Source: Hemicentrotus pulcherrimus | Taxonomy: Eukaryota > Echinodermata > Echinoidea > Camarodonta > Strongylocentrotidae | Assembly: GCA_003118195.1 (NCBI GenBank) | Contig: BEXV01000047.1 | Span: forward strand, 96,904-160,903 | Reading direction: 5' to 3' | Length of the DNA stretch: 64,000 nucleotides | Part shown: one piece after another, positions 1 through 13,406 of the stretch | Layout: each line of letters opens with the position of its first letter | How positions within the stretch are numbered: position 1 is the first letter of the stretch | Position numbers and translations under genes: made by a program | The notes under the pieces: model-generated | Told to the model about the DNA's origin: nothing | Databases searched by the model: none | What the model saw: only the letters and a program-made list of their open reading frames with translations

Positions 1-47
1 AAAGAAACCAAGATCCGGTCTATTCTAATACAACAATGATTCATATA

Positions 48-165
48 AATCTACATTTGCCACACTCGACGCAGGTGAGGTAAATGGGTACCTGGCAGGA
101 ATTAATTCCTTGAAATGCTGGAGCGCTGTAATGGCAGCTAGGCTAAAGCCGGAGACATAAGACAG
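48..165 (+). repeat. 5'-truncated SINE fragment
   Basis: Matches the body of the SINEs at 4540-4822 and (reversed) 55110-55405: the ATCTACATTTGCCACACTC block, AATGGGTACCTGG and TTCCTTGAAATGCT, with the same order and spacing. The tRNA-like head is missing. The rest of 166-1127 holds a (TA)n run at 899-926 and nothing else I can support. Confidence 0.7.
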
Positions 166-895
166 TCAGTTGATTACAAAAGAAAATCTTCACTTGTTGA
201 TAGGTCTTCAATAATAAAAGTAATAGACCAAGATGCACTGAAGTCCAACTTACCATCTACCCTTGAAGAAAAAAAAAATCAATATCTTCACAATCCAGCA
301 GTTTGGATGGAAGGTGGGAGAGACCATTAACAAATGTCTCCTCATTTATTATTCTATTCGGATGCCAACTGTTGATAATACTGGGATAACGAGCTCATGG
401 ACAAAATGAGAGCGACAGAGGAAAGAGGACTGCGAAGAATAGGGGTCTATAGAATGGATGCGTTTTAGGTCTATGGGATGTTTATTGTAAATGGGCTTCT
501 CAAATGTTTATACCATTATTAATTCATTTCTCTGGTGTTACTTTCGGATGTATTAACTATCAGTGATGCAATACACATGCAATAAGTAAAACATAATATT
601 TAGAATTTTTCAGAAAGCACCAAGTACACACATCCTTCTGTCTTATTTACAATACTTGCATTTTACCCTAGCATGCAAAATGGTAAGAGATACTATTAGA
701 TCGGAATAGAGAAACAAGCAGATAAGAGAAAAGAATAAAAAGTTACATGTACAAAACAAAGCAGATTGTGGAGGAGATGGAAAGGAGGATAATGACAATT
801 AAAGAAAAGAAGATAATACAAAATATGAAGATTTTTTGTTCATTACTCATAGATTATTCATTTGGAAATATACCTTACAATAGCCCAATACATTT

Positions 896-933
<38 letters not shown>

Positions 934-1127
934 AAATGAGAAAAAGAATAGGTTGGGCCCCATTACATAAAACTTGCTATTGATGGTACAGTAGTTTCCT
1001 TGGAAACCTAGATTTAATTGGCTGTTTGTGAAAATATGAAAAGAAAATATTCAATTTTCTTGGTTTACATGAGCTTTCAAAGAAAGAAAAAAGAGATAAA
1101 TATAAAAACAAAATAAAAAATTCTTAC

Positions 1128-1235
1128 CCGGGCCACTACCGTCACAAAGTATTGTTGTACTTCTTCATAATTAAGAGATGTAGCAAGCTGAATGATGCCA
1201 TCCGTCTCTCCAATAGAGAAGTAATTATTTGGAAG
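1128..1235 (-). CDS. Exon: second half of cadherin repeat 2
   Basis: 108 bp, phase 0-0, donor GTAAGA. Codes FSIGETDGIIQL and LNYEEV (the L-x-Y-E motif), then YFVTVVAR, which should continue with an acidic residue in the next exon. That exon was not found between 1 and 1127, so the gene continues left of the window. Confidence 0.85.
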
Positions 1236-1726
1236 CTACAATGTAAAAACAAAATTTAGAAGAGAAAGACACATTTTTTCTTCTGAATCTAGTTGGTACT
1301 GCAATGACAATCATCTAGTGGATATTTGGATGAAGGGTCTAATTGTTCAATAGGCTTTTAATGAGTCAGCAGAATCAAAAGTTAATAGAGATTCTTTCAT
1401 TTGTGTGGGGGAATAAAATTCTTTTGGCCAAATTTTGTAAGCAAAAACAATTATTCACAGATTGCAACTATTATGATACGAATATTAATTATGGTATACA
1501 AGTGCACAACATCTCCTAACAAGAGACTGAAAAACAAACTTAACAAATTTCACAAAATGTTCTGGTGGTACAGTACTGGCCATATCAGGTATCAACAGAG
1601 GAAATTTTGCATTTCAAGATAAAAATTTCTTGAAATGTTTTTGAGCTTTCATTCTGTATTGCTTTTCCTCTTCCAGAAAGTTCCCAAGAGTAATGTAGAA
1701 TTAAAAGGAAAAATATCTAGATGTGG

Positions 1727-1870
1727 ATAAGATAAGATAAGATATTTATGCAAAAAAACATACAAATTATGGCAATGATAAAAAGAAAGTGAACTAAAAT
1801 AAAGATGAGGAGACCCTGGTAAAAGCAGAGCTTGAGAGTTTTAAGGTCCCCTCTGGACAAAGAAGTTCTG
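1727..1870 (-). mobile_element. LINE 3' end with short tandem tail
   Basis: Read on the minus strand, an AT-rich 3' region ends in four units of a TATC(T) tail. The unit differs from, but the design matches, the tails at 39268, 61903 and 62728. No reverse transcriptase coding remains. Confidence 0.4.
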
Positions 1871-1880
1871 CAACACTTAC

Positions 1881-2084
1881 AGATCCAGGATTGCTGGGGG
1901 TGACTAGCGAAATGGAGTAAGTCACAAATCCTCCGTAAAAGGTATCCTCATCGGTGGTGATGACTTGGTAGAGCTCACTCCCGAAAGTGGCATTCTCAAA
2001 GACATAGGTAATGTTCGGCAGGTTGGTGAAGGTCGGAGCAATGTCGTTCACATCAGTGATTCGTACGTAGATGGTTTGGGGTAC
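1881..2084 (-). CDS. Exon: cadherin 1-2 linker and first half of cadherin repeat 2
   Basis: 204 bp, phase 0-0. VRITDVNDIAPTF holds the D-x-N-D-x-A-P linker that binds calcium between repeats. YVFENATFG gives the glutamate of the next repeat, and TTDEDTFYGGFVTYSI gives a D-x-D pair. Confidence 0.9.
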
Positions 2085-2564
2085 CTGCCATGAAAGGAAA
2101 AGTTTGAGGTAACATAATAATGTTCATATGATAAAACAATCAAGCAAGATATGCACATTTTATTGGGATTTACAAAACATAAGGAGTCATTTGCTATTTC
2201 AACACCCTTTGAAGCTATTTGGTTTTAACTTTACAATTACAGAGTGTTTCTTGCAAAGCACAGAAATGACCCCCCCCCAAAAAAAAAAAAAAANTACTTT
2301 TCGTTGAAACATTCATATTTCAGAACAACATAATGTAGTCTGACAAAGCAACAACAACAACAAAAATGGTTTTAAATTGGGTAATGATCTTTTGATCTCA
2401 ATATTCTTGTAAGTACATGTATCATACATGTCATTTAGAACATTCTAGAAAGAGCAAAATCATTAATGCCTTCAACAGAGGAAACTAAACACTATTAAGT
2501 TTAGGTACCAGGTAGCAAAAAGAGACACCATTTTGAGAGTTAGAGAATTGAAATTTAAACTTAC

Positions 2565-2621
2565 CGGATCATTAATGCCATCAGTCACGGAGACGGTGAT
2601 AATAACTTGGTTTCCCAATGT
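2565..2621 (-). CDS. Exon: end strand of cadherin repeat 1
   Basis: 57 bp, phase 0-0, the smallest exon found. Codes VIITVSVTDGINDP, the last strand with V-x-V-x-D-x-x-N. It was accepted because it bridges the neighbouring exons in frame exactly where a cadherin repeat needs this strand. Confidence 0.82.
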
Positions 2622-3161
2622 CTGTGGTGAGAAATAAATCAAATTAAATATATTTGTACATTCTAACTGTGACGAATACATATATTTGCCACCACCTGTG
2701 CCTGGGAGGTGGAAAGAGAACGTGGTCACTCCTCTTCTGATGTAGATAACTAGAAAGCAGAGGTGGACTGCTATGTCAGGGTTTCCTCAAGTCTTTACAG
2801 GGGGTTCAAAACATGCTTTAGGTGTGAGGGGCAGTGTCTTCTACTCTTTTCTAAATTGCATCTATGGCATATGGAATGGGAACTTTTAAAATGTTATACA
2901 GGTTTTCCTTCAACCATCGTCTACTACATCCAACCCAGCTGTAGTATGACAGACAACTACTTTTCAGTAAAGGTTGACCAATCTCACTTCTCCTCAAAAA
3001 CACACTACTGTAAAAAACATTTCCATCTTAACCACGACAAATAAAACAACTTTTTTGTTTGTTTGATTCTTTCAGTTCACTCTACTTGAAAATAATCAGT
3101 CACAATTTGCAAGTAATTAAGTCATTTTGAAATCTTTTGTTTAATAATTGTTTTGTCTTAC

Positions 3162-3304
3162 CTCATAATCAAGGCCTGGCAAGGCATACAACTGTCCTGT
3201 CAGCTGATTGATGGTAAAGATAGATCTCGCTTCATCATCGAAGAGGTCATAGGTTATAGGGTCACCGTCGGGGTCAGTTGCATTCAGGGTAAATACCACG
3301 ATTG
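3162..3304 (-). CDS. Exon: middle of cadherin repeat 1
   Basis: 143 bp, phase 1 in, phase 0 out. Codes TLNATDPDGDPITYDL, containing the D-x-D/G-D calcium motif, then FTINQLTGQLY and GLDYE, the L-D-Y/R-E calcium motif. Order and spacing are those of a classic cadherin repeat. Confidence 0.88.
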
Positions 3305-4068
3305 CTGTTTAAAAGACGATTACATAACAAGATGGTTATACATAAGGTTCTAAGGTACTTTTTTCAAAGTATGCCTACATTTTGAAAAATCAGACAAAAG
3401 TATTAGGAAACAAGATTGAATGTGTGGTAATATCATTGAATAACTTTGGGTTCACACTTTAAATCATGACATAAAAAAATGTTGGAGTTAGTCATAGCAT
3501 GGTTCATATGGAATTCGCCTTAAAATTGATTTCTTCTTCATATAGCTGGTTGGTTAACTACTTTATCAATTATTTAATCAACTCACTAGTTACATGTAGC
3601 TAGTTAGTTATATAACTTTTAAAACTACACACATTTCAATTTCAATGTAGTATCAGTTCACGAAAATTGAACGTTTTTAAATATGATACACATGCGAGGT
3701 AAGACATTTTTCAAAGTGTAAACTTCACCTGTTGTTTTTGTACAATTATGGAAATGTAACGCATGTGTTCAAAACATGAAGATTGCTTTTTCACATAGCA
3801 TCGTTAGCTGCTGTTTCTCATTTTATAAGATATACTTACATGTACACGCTAGCAACTACTTTTGAAGAAAAAAAATCAACCTAAGGCCATTTAAATAGCC
3901 TATTGAAATGCGCAAACATGGCATTGATGCATTATGTAATCTGAACATGATTTCTGCGGATATATACAATAGGGGATTGACATTGACCTTGAGTAATTTT
4001 TGAAAATATCTGCAATCATGTTTACTACAATAAAAGTGACTTTTGGGACCTAATTTCTAAGAACTTAC

Positions 4069-4146
4069 ATGGGCTTTGTCCCTCTGTAACCTTCACTGTT
4101 GGGTCTTGTGTGTAGACAAACTGCGGAGCATCATTTGATGCTCTAT
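4069..4146 (-). CDS. Exon: start of cadherin repeat 1
   Basis: 78 bp, phase 1-1. Codes ASNDAPQF, the N-D-x-P-x-F opening of a cadherin repeat, then a strand ending VTEGQSP, where the glutamate is the calcium-binding E of strand A. It follows EGF18 after a 15.3 kb intron. Confidence 0.85.
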
Positions 4147-4539
4147 CTGCAGAAAGGAAGAAGAAAAATGAAAGAAATGACGATTAAAGGCACACTGTCC
4201 TACTTGTAGCTACTTGCTCCCTCTATAGAGAAAACTTTCCCAATCGGTGCCTGTTGGTCCCCCATATGTTCTCTTTTTCTTATGTTAAATGAGAGCTGAG
4301 TTAATGAGATATATGTAGCCACCTGTCCGACCTCGCTGGCTCGCTGGGCGGTCTAATCCCTTCTAGCTGAAGTAGTAAAAACTATCTTTAAAGATCCATA
4401 GAAATATAAAAAACCCAACGTAGACATGAATCCGATAACTTTGAATATGAATAAGTACATTGTGGACTGTGGATACATGCGGGTTGTTATGTTCATAAAT
4501 TTAGCATTTGTTATTGATAACAAGTTCAATGAAACAGAA

Positions 4540-4822
4540 CCCAGATACGTGGATACGTCGCCGGACTGTCGATCACAAGGTCCGCGGTTCGAGTCCCGCC
4601 GCCGCACTAATGTCCTTTGGCAAGACATTGATCTACATGTACATTTGCCACACTCCAACCAGGTGAAGTAAATGGGTACCTGGTAGGAATTTATTCCTTG
4701 AAATGCTAGAGCGCCGTATGGCAGCCGTGCCAAAGCCAGGGTTATAATCGGGAGCACCAGGAGGGTCAAATCTGACTGACATGAGCGATATACAAGAACC
4801 CACTATTATTATTATTATTATT
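4540..4822 (+). repeat. tRNA-derived SINE
   Basis: Head with a tRNA B-box (GGTTCGAGTCC at about 4587), body with CCTTTGGCAAGACATTGATC and GGGTACCTGG, and a (TTA)n tail. It lies in the 15.3 kb intron, in the opposite sense to the gene. The neighbouring stretch 4823-6840 shows no other supported feature. Confidence 0.8.
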
Positions 4823-6840
4823 CTTTCAAGCTATTATGACTACAGTGCTTCAAAAATTGACTACTGTACCAGTATGTTACAATTTAGTAATGTTCTCTAA
4901 TAAATACTTTTCAACTACGACTCCTAAGCATAGAAACCTCCTCTGCTTACATTTTTCATGAAACAATATATATTTGTGTTGTTCACAAACTGCAATAAAA
5001 AGCAAATTTTCATTTTGTTCCCAAAAAAGTATAATACAGTAATTGTATTATTGTATACAATAAAAGTCAGCCTAACTGGGCAACCTCAACATATAGCTTG
5101 TCACTGCATTGTTGCACACGTCACTGCGTTTCAGTTTGTTTTACGGTCCGTGCAATCCACAAGTTTGGCCACGCTCGGCTGGACATGGCCACCGTGGGAA
5201 AGAGAATGATAATCAATTTCAAAATCATTTTTTGAGTAGTTTTGGACAAAAAAAAAATGAAAATGCAGGTTTTGTTTCGCTTTGCCTGTTTGCCAACATG
5301 ATGTACAATTGCAGTCCAAAGTTCATGTTGATTAATAGTGGTGGCTGTTTCATGTGGATACAAATAGGTGGAAAAAATATCCCAAATTGATTCAACCTGC
5401 TATGTGGCATATGTGCTGTGTTCAACTGTCATCATGGTTTCATAAAAATAGTGGGTTAAATACTCCTAAATAAGTTTGTATCTATAAAGTTCACATAGCA
5501 ACATGAAACTGATTAGTGTTTCATCTACATGTGATGAAATCATATTGAAAACTGTTAACTTGCTTCAGTACAAGGTGTATGTGGCTTAACAAGAAATCTT
5601 TTGAATGTTGAAGGGTGTTGACTATGAAACACACATTTAAAGCTCTGAACAATGTCCTCCTTGCTCTTACCAGATTGTGTGTTAGTGAAATGAGTTATAG
5701 AGTTATCTAGCAAAAACAGAAAGATTTAAAGGTAATCCTTATCCATGTGCATGTAAATGCATGGATTTTTTGGGGGTCATTTAAAGACATTGCTGCTGAG
5801 ACTTTCAGCTCAAGTTTTAGTGGTCATTAATTCCCTTCCAATGCATATGATTTGCATGTAACTGTATATATCTGACCATAATCCCTCATCCCATCCCTTA
5901 CATATAATCCCTTCCAGTCTACTTTCAATAAGTATTTAATCTCATGGACTCAAGAGATAGCCCTTCACATGCAGTCTGGAGGAGGATTAAAACTTTGTTG
6001 CATGTTTCAAAGTGCTGAAAGGTCGTGACTTAAGATTACATGAAGACATTGCATGGAATGTAGGAGTAGGCAATACTGTATATTCATATTCTATAGGATT
6101 CATCTCATAAACGTTGTCAATATCAATTTCATAAACTATATTTTGATTCTTTCATTTTTAAGATCTTAGATTCTGTCCTGTTTATTTCACATTTTGCTCT
6201 TCCCTTTCTCCCTCTTCCTAATTGTCATTTTGATTTATTTTGTTCATATGACAAACTCTTATTTTGCATTGGATTTGTCTCCAAAATGTTACTGCTCCTT
6301 TGCAAAAAAATCAAGAACAAATCTCTGAAAAACATTGAATCTAATGCTCTTAAACTGAGCAGTAACTTGAAATGAGAAAAAGCTGAATTTGCTTGCTATT
6401 AAAGATTCTCAAGAAAAAGGGCTCAATTTGTTCCACCTACAGTATACCCCCTTTAGGCAACTCATTAAGACTAAGACTAGCCAGATTATTAAGAAACCTG
6501 ACATATGCAAATCCCAGTAAATATTTTTGTTCAGTCTCATTTAGAGGGGTGCAAAACCCCATCTCATTCTTTAGCTAAGAGAAGTGTGCTGTGATACTCA
6601 AAAGAGTTTGCACCCTAATAAGGGGAAGATTGCAGTGAATAATCCCAGATTAAAGATGTGGGTTATCCCACTCTTTCTTGTTCTACACCCTTTCCCTTCC
6701 TCTCAACAAATGATCTCTATATCCTCCTCTCTATGAAGTCTATTTTTTGTGAAGAGAGGAAGGGACCATTCATAAGATATGCAAATTAGTTTGGAAGTGA
6801 CTTGGTAGACAAGACTTGTTCAAACTTGAGGCAAACTCTT

Positions 6841-7095
6841 AGCTACAAACCAAGGCTTCCTTTCAAAAGTCTACAATGTATAGACATTCTCTAACAAGGA
6901 TGTTTTACCATGCTAATATGAACATTCTCTCCGACATGAATAGAAGACTAGAAACAATTCTTTGAGCTACAAACCAACGCTTCATTCAAAAATCTACAAT
7001 ACAAAAACATTCACATTGTAGAAACTCTCCAAACAAGGATGTTCTACATGAACCTTGACAATGTGAACATTCTCTGTGACTAGAAGACGAGAAAC
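6841..7095. repeat. Degenerate tandem duplication, about 125 bp x 2
   Basis: Two neighbouring copies start AGCTACAAACCAA and share CAAGGATGTT, GAACATTCTCT and AGAAACAA in order. Similarity is partial, so the duplication is old. Confidence 0.65.
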
Positions 7096-7360
7096 AAATA
7101 TTTGTACCTATTATTGAAGGCAATGGAATTTGTGACCAAGAGCAAATAGCCATTAACCTCAGTCACTCATGATACACACCTCATATGCAGGTGAAAAGGG
7201 ATGTTTTAGTTAACACCCCAAAATGCATAAGTTTTCAGTTGTTTGTCTTTCATTTCATAATAGTGATATATAAATAAGTAAATGGCCTTACATGTTCATG
7301 CACTGCTATGGCTAATTTCTGGAAAGCTTTGCTTGGTCTCTCTGTCTGTCTTTTGTCTGC

Positions 7361-7493
7361 TTCTCTCTCTCTCTCTCTCCCACTCTTTCTTTCTCTCCCC
7401 CCTCTCTCTCTCTCTCTCTTTCTCTCTCTTTCTTTCTCTCTCTTTTATTTTCTTCCCACCCCTCCCTCCCATGATCCCTCCCTCCCCCTCTTT

Positions 7494-7525
<32 letters not shown>

Positions 7526-7527
7526 AC
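7361..7527. repeat. (CT)n-rich pyrimidine tract
   Basis: About 165 bases of C and T on the plus strand, mostly CT dinucleotides with TTTC and CCCTCC interruptions. The SLSLS and REREREG open frames here are products of the repeat. Confidence 0.95.
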
Positions 7528-8477
7528 CATCTCCTGAAATGATCTTTATAAGCAACCAAGAGAAGAAAAATAATTCAAAACCATGGTCATTATACATTTA
7601 CAAATTGTCTATTTTTTCCCGTCTTTCTCAAAATACCATCACTTTTGCAGTCAGAAAACTTCCCCGCAAAAAAAAGTTTCCAACCAGTCAATGAAACAGG
7701 AAACCAAATACATGACATATCCTCCTGTATTGCAACTTCAATACTTCATCATATCACTTTACATGGCCTTAACTCTCAAAAGTGGTTTCGATTAGTCAAA
7801 TTGAAAACCCTCTTTATTTCCTTCCAGCATTCAAAAAGCCATGACCTTTCACCAAATGGTTCTATTCAAAATGCAATCATCTTAAATCATTAGAATGGCA
7901 ACAGTATGTTGGCCAAGTTTGGACCTTGCAGCATACGAAAGTCATCAAGTCTTCAGTCTTCAAGTCCCAGAAGTTGCAGAATTTCACATGTATTTGATAT
8001 ACACGTTTGCATTTTTTGCAAGGTAAATTGCCAGAAGTGCACTATTTTTTGTCAAGTGTTAAGGACAAATTTTGTTTTACATTTGGTACAATATGATATT
8101 TACATGTATGAACTACTTTTCATTTTAATAAGAAAATGTAAATTTGAATTGAGTATTGATTGTCCATATCCAGAAGATTTGTTCTTAACTTTGATAACTA
8201 ACAATTGTAAACATTCTTTCCCTAAAAAGCTGTCTTATCCACCTCTCGTAGGGTGTTAAGTGTGCCTATAATAGCACTTTAAACAACTCAGAAAAGAGGA
8301 CCAACACAATTCCAATGTTCGCATTTTACCTGCACACACCTATGGACAAACTTTCTATTGACTGAAATCAAAGTGAGGAGGCGTCTTTGCAAGTAGGTGT
8401 AAAAACATATGCACAATCAGGACTGTGTGCTCTTTGCTTTTCTTCAACCTTTGAACACAGACTCCCTCCCTAACCTT

Positions 8478-9300
8478 ATTCTGCTGAGCAAAGTTAAAGG
8501 AGTTAGATATCTAAATAAAATGGGAGGATTTTGGCAAACAAATGCAAGAGTCCATTTTTTCTGTCTTTCTTTCTTTTGTAAGATCTCTGCTAGGTTTTGC
8601 AGCTTGAGTGATGATTGACTTTGTTTGATATATAAGATGATCATTCTGCTTAGCAGAGTAAGAGTTTGAGATCTAAATAAAATGGGAAGGATTTAGCAAA
8701 TAAGTGCACAAGTCCTTTGGGGGAGTGGAAGGGGTAATTTAGCAGATCATTGCTGGGTTGTGCAGCTCAAGAGATGATGTACTCTGTTACATGTAGGTAA
8801 GACTCAAACAAGTGTCCAATTCTAACTTTCTTTCAGGGGGAGGCAAGTGATGATGGACTTACATGTGATCATTCTGCTTTGCAAAGTAGGAGTTTGAAAT
8901 CTAAATAAAAGGGGAGGGACTTGGCAAACAAGTGCATGGTCCAGAATGTTAAAGAGTGAGTTAGCATTTCTCTGTTGTCCATGGCTTGAATGACAATGAT
9001 GATGATGATAATGATTAATTCATAATCCTTATTTGTCAGAAAGTGACCATTCTGCTAAGCAAAGCTGAAGGAGTTTGAACTCTAAATGGGACTCTGCAAA
9101 TAACCAGGCCAGTCTAGATACTACAGATCTCTGTTTGGTTTTGAGCCTCAATCTTGCGAGTGATATCCTTATTTGGTGAAGATCTGAATAAATGGGATCA
9201 TTCTGCTAAGAAGAGTTGAAGGAGTTTGAGCTACAAACAAGGTTGGAGAGACTTTTCAAATAATTGCACAAGTTTCTGGAGAGTAATTAGATATTTATGA
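8478..9300. repeat. Degenerate tandem array, five copies of 150-230 bp
   Basis: Copies begin at the word ATTCTGCT at about 8478, 8643, 8871, 9049 and 9199. Each continues with a GCAAAG-like word, GAGTTTGA, CTAAATAAAA, a GGGAGG(A) word and a GCAAA(C/T)AAGTGCA-like word. The unit length varies, and it is not present elsewhere in the window as far as I can see. Confidence 0.7.
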
Positions 9301-10277
9301 CATTTTATTTTTGTATGGAACCAAACATTTTGCAAGATGGATGCACATAAAGTTGAATGGTCACCCATCTCCATTTTCTAACAGAATAGTGAAACATCTT
9401 TCTGTTTTTATAGAACAAACAAACTTCTAGAACCATTCAAGGGGTGGAAATTTATTTACATCAAGAAATTAATTTGGGTTCCAGATTACATCTGTTTCTT
9501 GTAATTTCATATCATATTAACTCTTAGCTCTTTCAAGAGTTACAGTCCCACGGGATTAAATGACCAAACCAAACTCATTAAAATATAAAGATTCTGTTAT
9601 GAAAATTGAGACCAATAATTTGACTTTTGTTAATACTCATGACACAAAGGTTGTATTCAAAATGCTCCCTAATCATTAAATCAGTAATTTTTCATTTTAA
9701 ATTTGTTAACAAAAAATTCTTTAGTGAATTCTGCAAATCTAGATATCAGCCTATCTATGCTGAAAGTACATGTATGAGTATTGCCATTATGGGAAAGTAC
9801 AGAATAATAATTTACACGCACAACTACATGTACAAGTTACTGTTTGTATGTTTTTATATTTAGTACAAGCTTTGACATGGGAAGAAATTTGCACCCGATT
9901 CTCTCCCATTTGTCAAAAAACTAAATCAATGGATTGTTATACTAGATATGATATCATATCATCTAGTTTCAAACTTATTGCATTCAAATATCAATTTATC
10001 AGTACATTGAACATATTTAGGCTTATGATAGCTTCACTTACAATGTACAAATCAATAAAACTATTGTTAATTCAGAACAACAATTCTCACAAAATATCTT
10101 GTTGCTCTGTATGCTCTTCTGAAGAAGGAAAAAAAAATCCCTCATAAAGTATTTCTTTGCATGTAAAATCATATTTTGCAATGTCTATTCAGGATTTGTA
10201 GTAAAAATTATAGCGGAGTATTTGACATGGAAGGTGAAATCTAAAGTGACATAAATAAATATCTGCACAATTTTAAA

Positions 10278-10365
10278 GAGAGAGAGAGAGGGGAAGAGGG
10301 GGGGGGGAGCGGAGAGAGAGAGAGAGAGAGAGAGAGGGGGGAGAGAGAGGGGGGAGAGAGACAGA
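10278..10365. repeat. (GA)n microsatellite
   Basis: Purine-only GA/GG tract of about 90 bases. Confidence 0.95.
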
Positions 10366-12625
10366 GAGATGGGGAAATTTCCATTGTATTGCAACTCAAT
10401 GGATGTACATTTCATTCCAGAGATTTCCAAAGGGTTTAAACTAAAACCTAAAACTGTTCCCATAACTAACTCAATATTAAAACAGGTCGAATGAATGAAG
10501 CAATTTCTAGCCCCAAGCCAAGAATAAAATTGGTCTTGGAACACATGTTTTTGTTCCTAAACTCTCCAGCGGGCCACAGAACACAATGTAATCATTTCCA
10601 ATACTTAAATTGGCCACATGCAATTCATCAAGACATTTCTAGAAGCTTGATCTGAAAATACTTGCTTAAAATGCTTCTTTTGATATTGCACCAACAAAAA
10701 ATGTTGGCACCAGAACACAACGCTACACTGCATCTTTCAGCCATATTACTTCCTTTTAGTGTACCGGTAAGTTAAACTTTTTGTAATTCAAGAATTACTG
10801 AAGAAACTTAAAAGAGAATCTGCAAACTTTCAAAGAGGATAAGATTCTCTATGAACTCTTACTTAAAGATTTTTAAATTTTAATCAAGAATTCCTGAGGA
10901 AACAAAAAAGAGAGCTTGCAAGCTTGCTAAAAGGATTATAGAGAATGTAAACCCTTTAAGATTTCAACTATTACTTTAAAAAAAAATCATAACAAATACA
11001 GTACGGTACTGTGGTACAGTGTACCCAGTAAACTTGTAATTCAAAGGGACTAGAGAAATCAATCGGGATTCGAAAGGGGATAGATGACAAGCACCCTTGG
11101 TGCTTTATTGTCCCTGTCTTGAAAGAAACTAATTTCTGTGGGTGTATTGATTCCAAAGATAGTATGTAAATACTCGTCCTAATTCATTGGAGAAGAAAAG
11201 AAAAGTACCAGAAAGGGTGCTGTAGATGAGGGATTTTCATAATAGTTTTGCAACTACAGGTGGCATTGTATTAAAGCATAATGGTATGATGAAAGAGGTG
11301 AAACAAATTTGAACAAAGTAGGCAGTTTTTTTTTAATCAATAGTACAAGACACAAGTGAGTTTGGCAATGTGGGATGAAAGGCAATATGTAGGTAAATGT
11401 TTTTTTTAGAAGTTAAATCCATACATCTTTGCAAGACAGATAGTATCCACATCTTACCCTTGAGACAGGCAGGGGAACAACAATTAACCAATCAACCAGT
11501 TGACTGCATCTTTTTACAATTAGGGGGTAAAACTCTGACTAGCTATATCCCTTTGTCTCCAATTCCTTGGTCCTTCTTTCTGAGCAGAAACCATTAAAGA
11601 TCAATAAATGCCAAAACAAGTCAACCATTTTTTAACAAGCTTTCATTTTATGGATTTTTTTTTGTTCTGGTAATGACTCTGTATTAAAATCTACTTCCTG
11701 CCATCAAGTTACCAGAGTCTACATTAGGCTTAAGCACTTGAGTATCAGCTCATATAAGCAACACCACATTCAAATAAAACAACAATTGTTGACAAGAAAA
11801 GATGACTAGACAATAAAAGTATGTTCAATGTCAAACAATCCCAAATGACCTGAAACACACCCTTCAACGTTATATGCATCTTTTAAGATTTAACATTGCA
11901 TGGATATAGACTTTCTTACTTCATGGGAAAGGAGCTGTAGATCTATTTTACGTGCACAATTTAATTACCATCATAAATCAAAATAGTAAAGATGACAATT
12001 TGTCAGAGCATTCATGAACTATTAGAACCAATTTCTAGTTGATTACCCATTTCAAAGAATGGCTCCAAAGGGAGACTGCATGAAGACATTATAAATGCAA
12101 GATATTAAACTGCACTTGCAGGGAGAATGACCAAGTTAAATCTGCATTCAACATTGAATATGAGAACAGTTTCTTGATACAATTATAGATTAAAAAGAAA
12201 TGAATATAACTTTCAGATTGGTGGTTTTGATAAAAATTTGGTGCTTTTCTCAAACTTTGCCTATCTGTCAAAGAGTTACTGCCTATAGGCTGCGTAGATT
12301 GATTGAATACAATACCAAGTACGGCCCTAGACTCCAAAAACTGTGATTAATAGTTTAATACTGTAAACCCTTCATTGTAATCTGCTACTGCATGAACACA
12401 GCATACATAAGCTCTATTCTTTTCTCTATGCACTGATTTTTTATTTCCCTTTAAAAGGCCCCCAAGGCCTGTAAAATACTGTGTTTTTCAAGCATTTACA
12501 GCTGAAAGAGTTTTTACAACTCTGGGCTATTCAAACTAGCAGCAATACGACACAGATTTGGGGTTTTATTCAAAATCGGCTTTGAACGATTACTCAGGCT
12601 TTTTGATCGCGCTCAATGCCTTGGT

Positions 12626-12904
12626 ATGTTAGCTATGACACCATGCCGTGAGAGAAGGACGCAGTGTCTACTGAGCGCAGGAAGGGCGCTAACTCCATGT
12701 AATAGTATACAAGTTAACGCCATTCTTCAGCAGATGTCGTCTTTTGAGGTTACCAAGTATGAAATATTCCACTTGATGAAGCAACATTTACCGCCTGAAC
12801 TCCTCCAAACAATTGAGCCAGGAAGGTTCAACAAAATTCAGGATATTCACAAAATCTTTGTCACACAGCTAGTATGGCTGTGTCATCTAGCTGTGGGAGA
12901 ATAG
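12626..12904 (+). other. 92-codon open frame in intron, unrecognised
   Basis: The reading frame is open for 92 codons in a patch of higher GC than its surroundings. The second half (from MSSFEVTKYE) has protein-like composition with few repeats. No splice sites, no recognised domain, no poly(A) context. It could be a remnant of a mobile element ORF or chance. I do not claim a gene. Confidence 0.15.
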
Positions 12905-13283
12905 CGCAAAGCTAGCAAATACACACATAATGCTTCATTTAATGACGGAACAAAAAAAGCAGCTCGAAAGGTGTCGGAAACTTTGAAGTTTTGATATGTA
13001 GAACAACTTTTCCCATTATACATGATACATGCAGAAGTATAATAATTTTACAATCTATTCTCTTCAAAAGCAGCAAGAACAAATGAGATTACTTGCGTTG
13101 ATGACATTGTAAAAAATAATATTATATTGTCCTTGATTTGAGTTCCAGGATGTCTGCATGCCAGGAAGCTTTGCAGATTTCAAATTTCTACTTTGAATCA
13201 AATCTTTTAACAGGCTCAATCACAGGTGATCCATCATATGAATTGGCTGCAAATGCTCCAGGCTTTATAATTCCTCAATGGCG

Positions 13284-13406
13284 TGGGGTTGGGGTTATCA
13301 TTGCAATTGGATTTTAGGTTAGGTTTAGGGTTGGGGTTAGTTTTGCAGTTGGGTTTTAGGTAGGTTTAGGGTCGGGTTTAGTGTTAAGTCCCGGATTGAG
13401 GTTATG
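13284..13406 (+). repeat. Telomere-like GGTTAG/TTTAGGG patch
   Basis: About 120 bases of mixed GGGTTTAGG, GGGGTT and TTAGGTTT words, with no long perfect TTAGGG run. A shorter similar patch occurs near 17745. Confidence 0.6.

Noticed and set aside
240..360. Candidate next cadherin exon with a donor-like AACTTAC at about 250
   Set aside because: The frame contains stops and no cadherin motif; the next exon is beyond the window.
4353..4769. 138-codon minus-strand frame
   Set aside because: It lies mostly within a plus-strand SINE and has no recognisable protein features.
7282..7542. Leucine/serine-rich and arginine/glutamate-rich open frames on both strands
   Set aside because: They are read-through of the (CT)n tract; no gene signals.
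13284..13406. Interstitial telomere
   Set aside because: Words are telomere-like, but there is no run of exact TTAGGG units; more likely a G-rich simple repeat.
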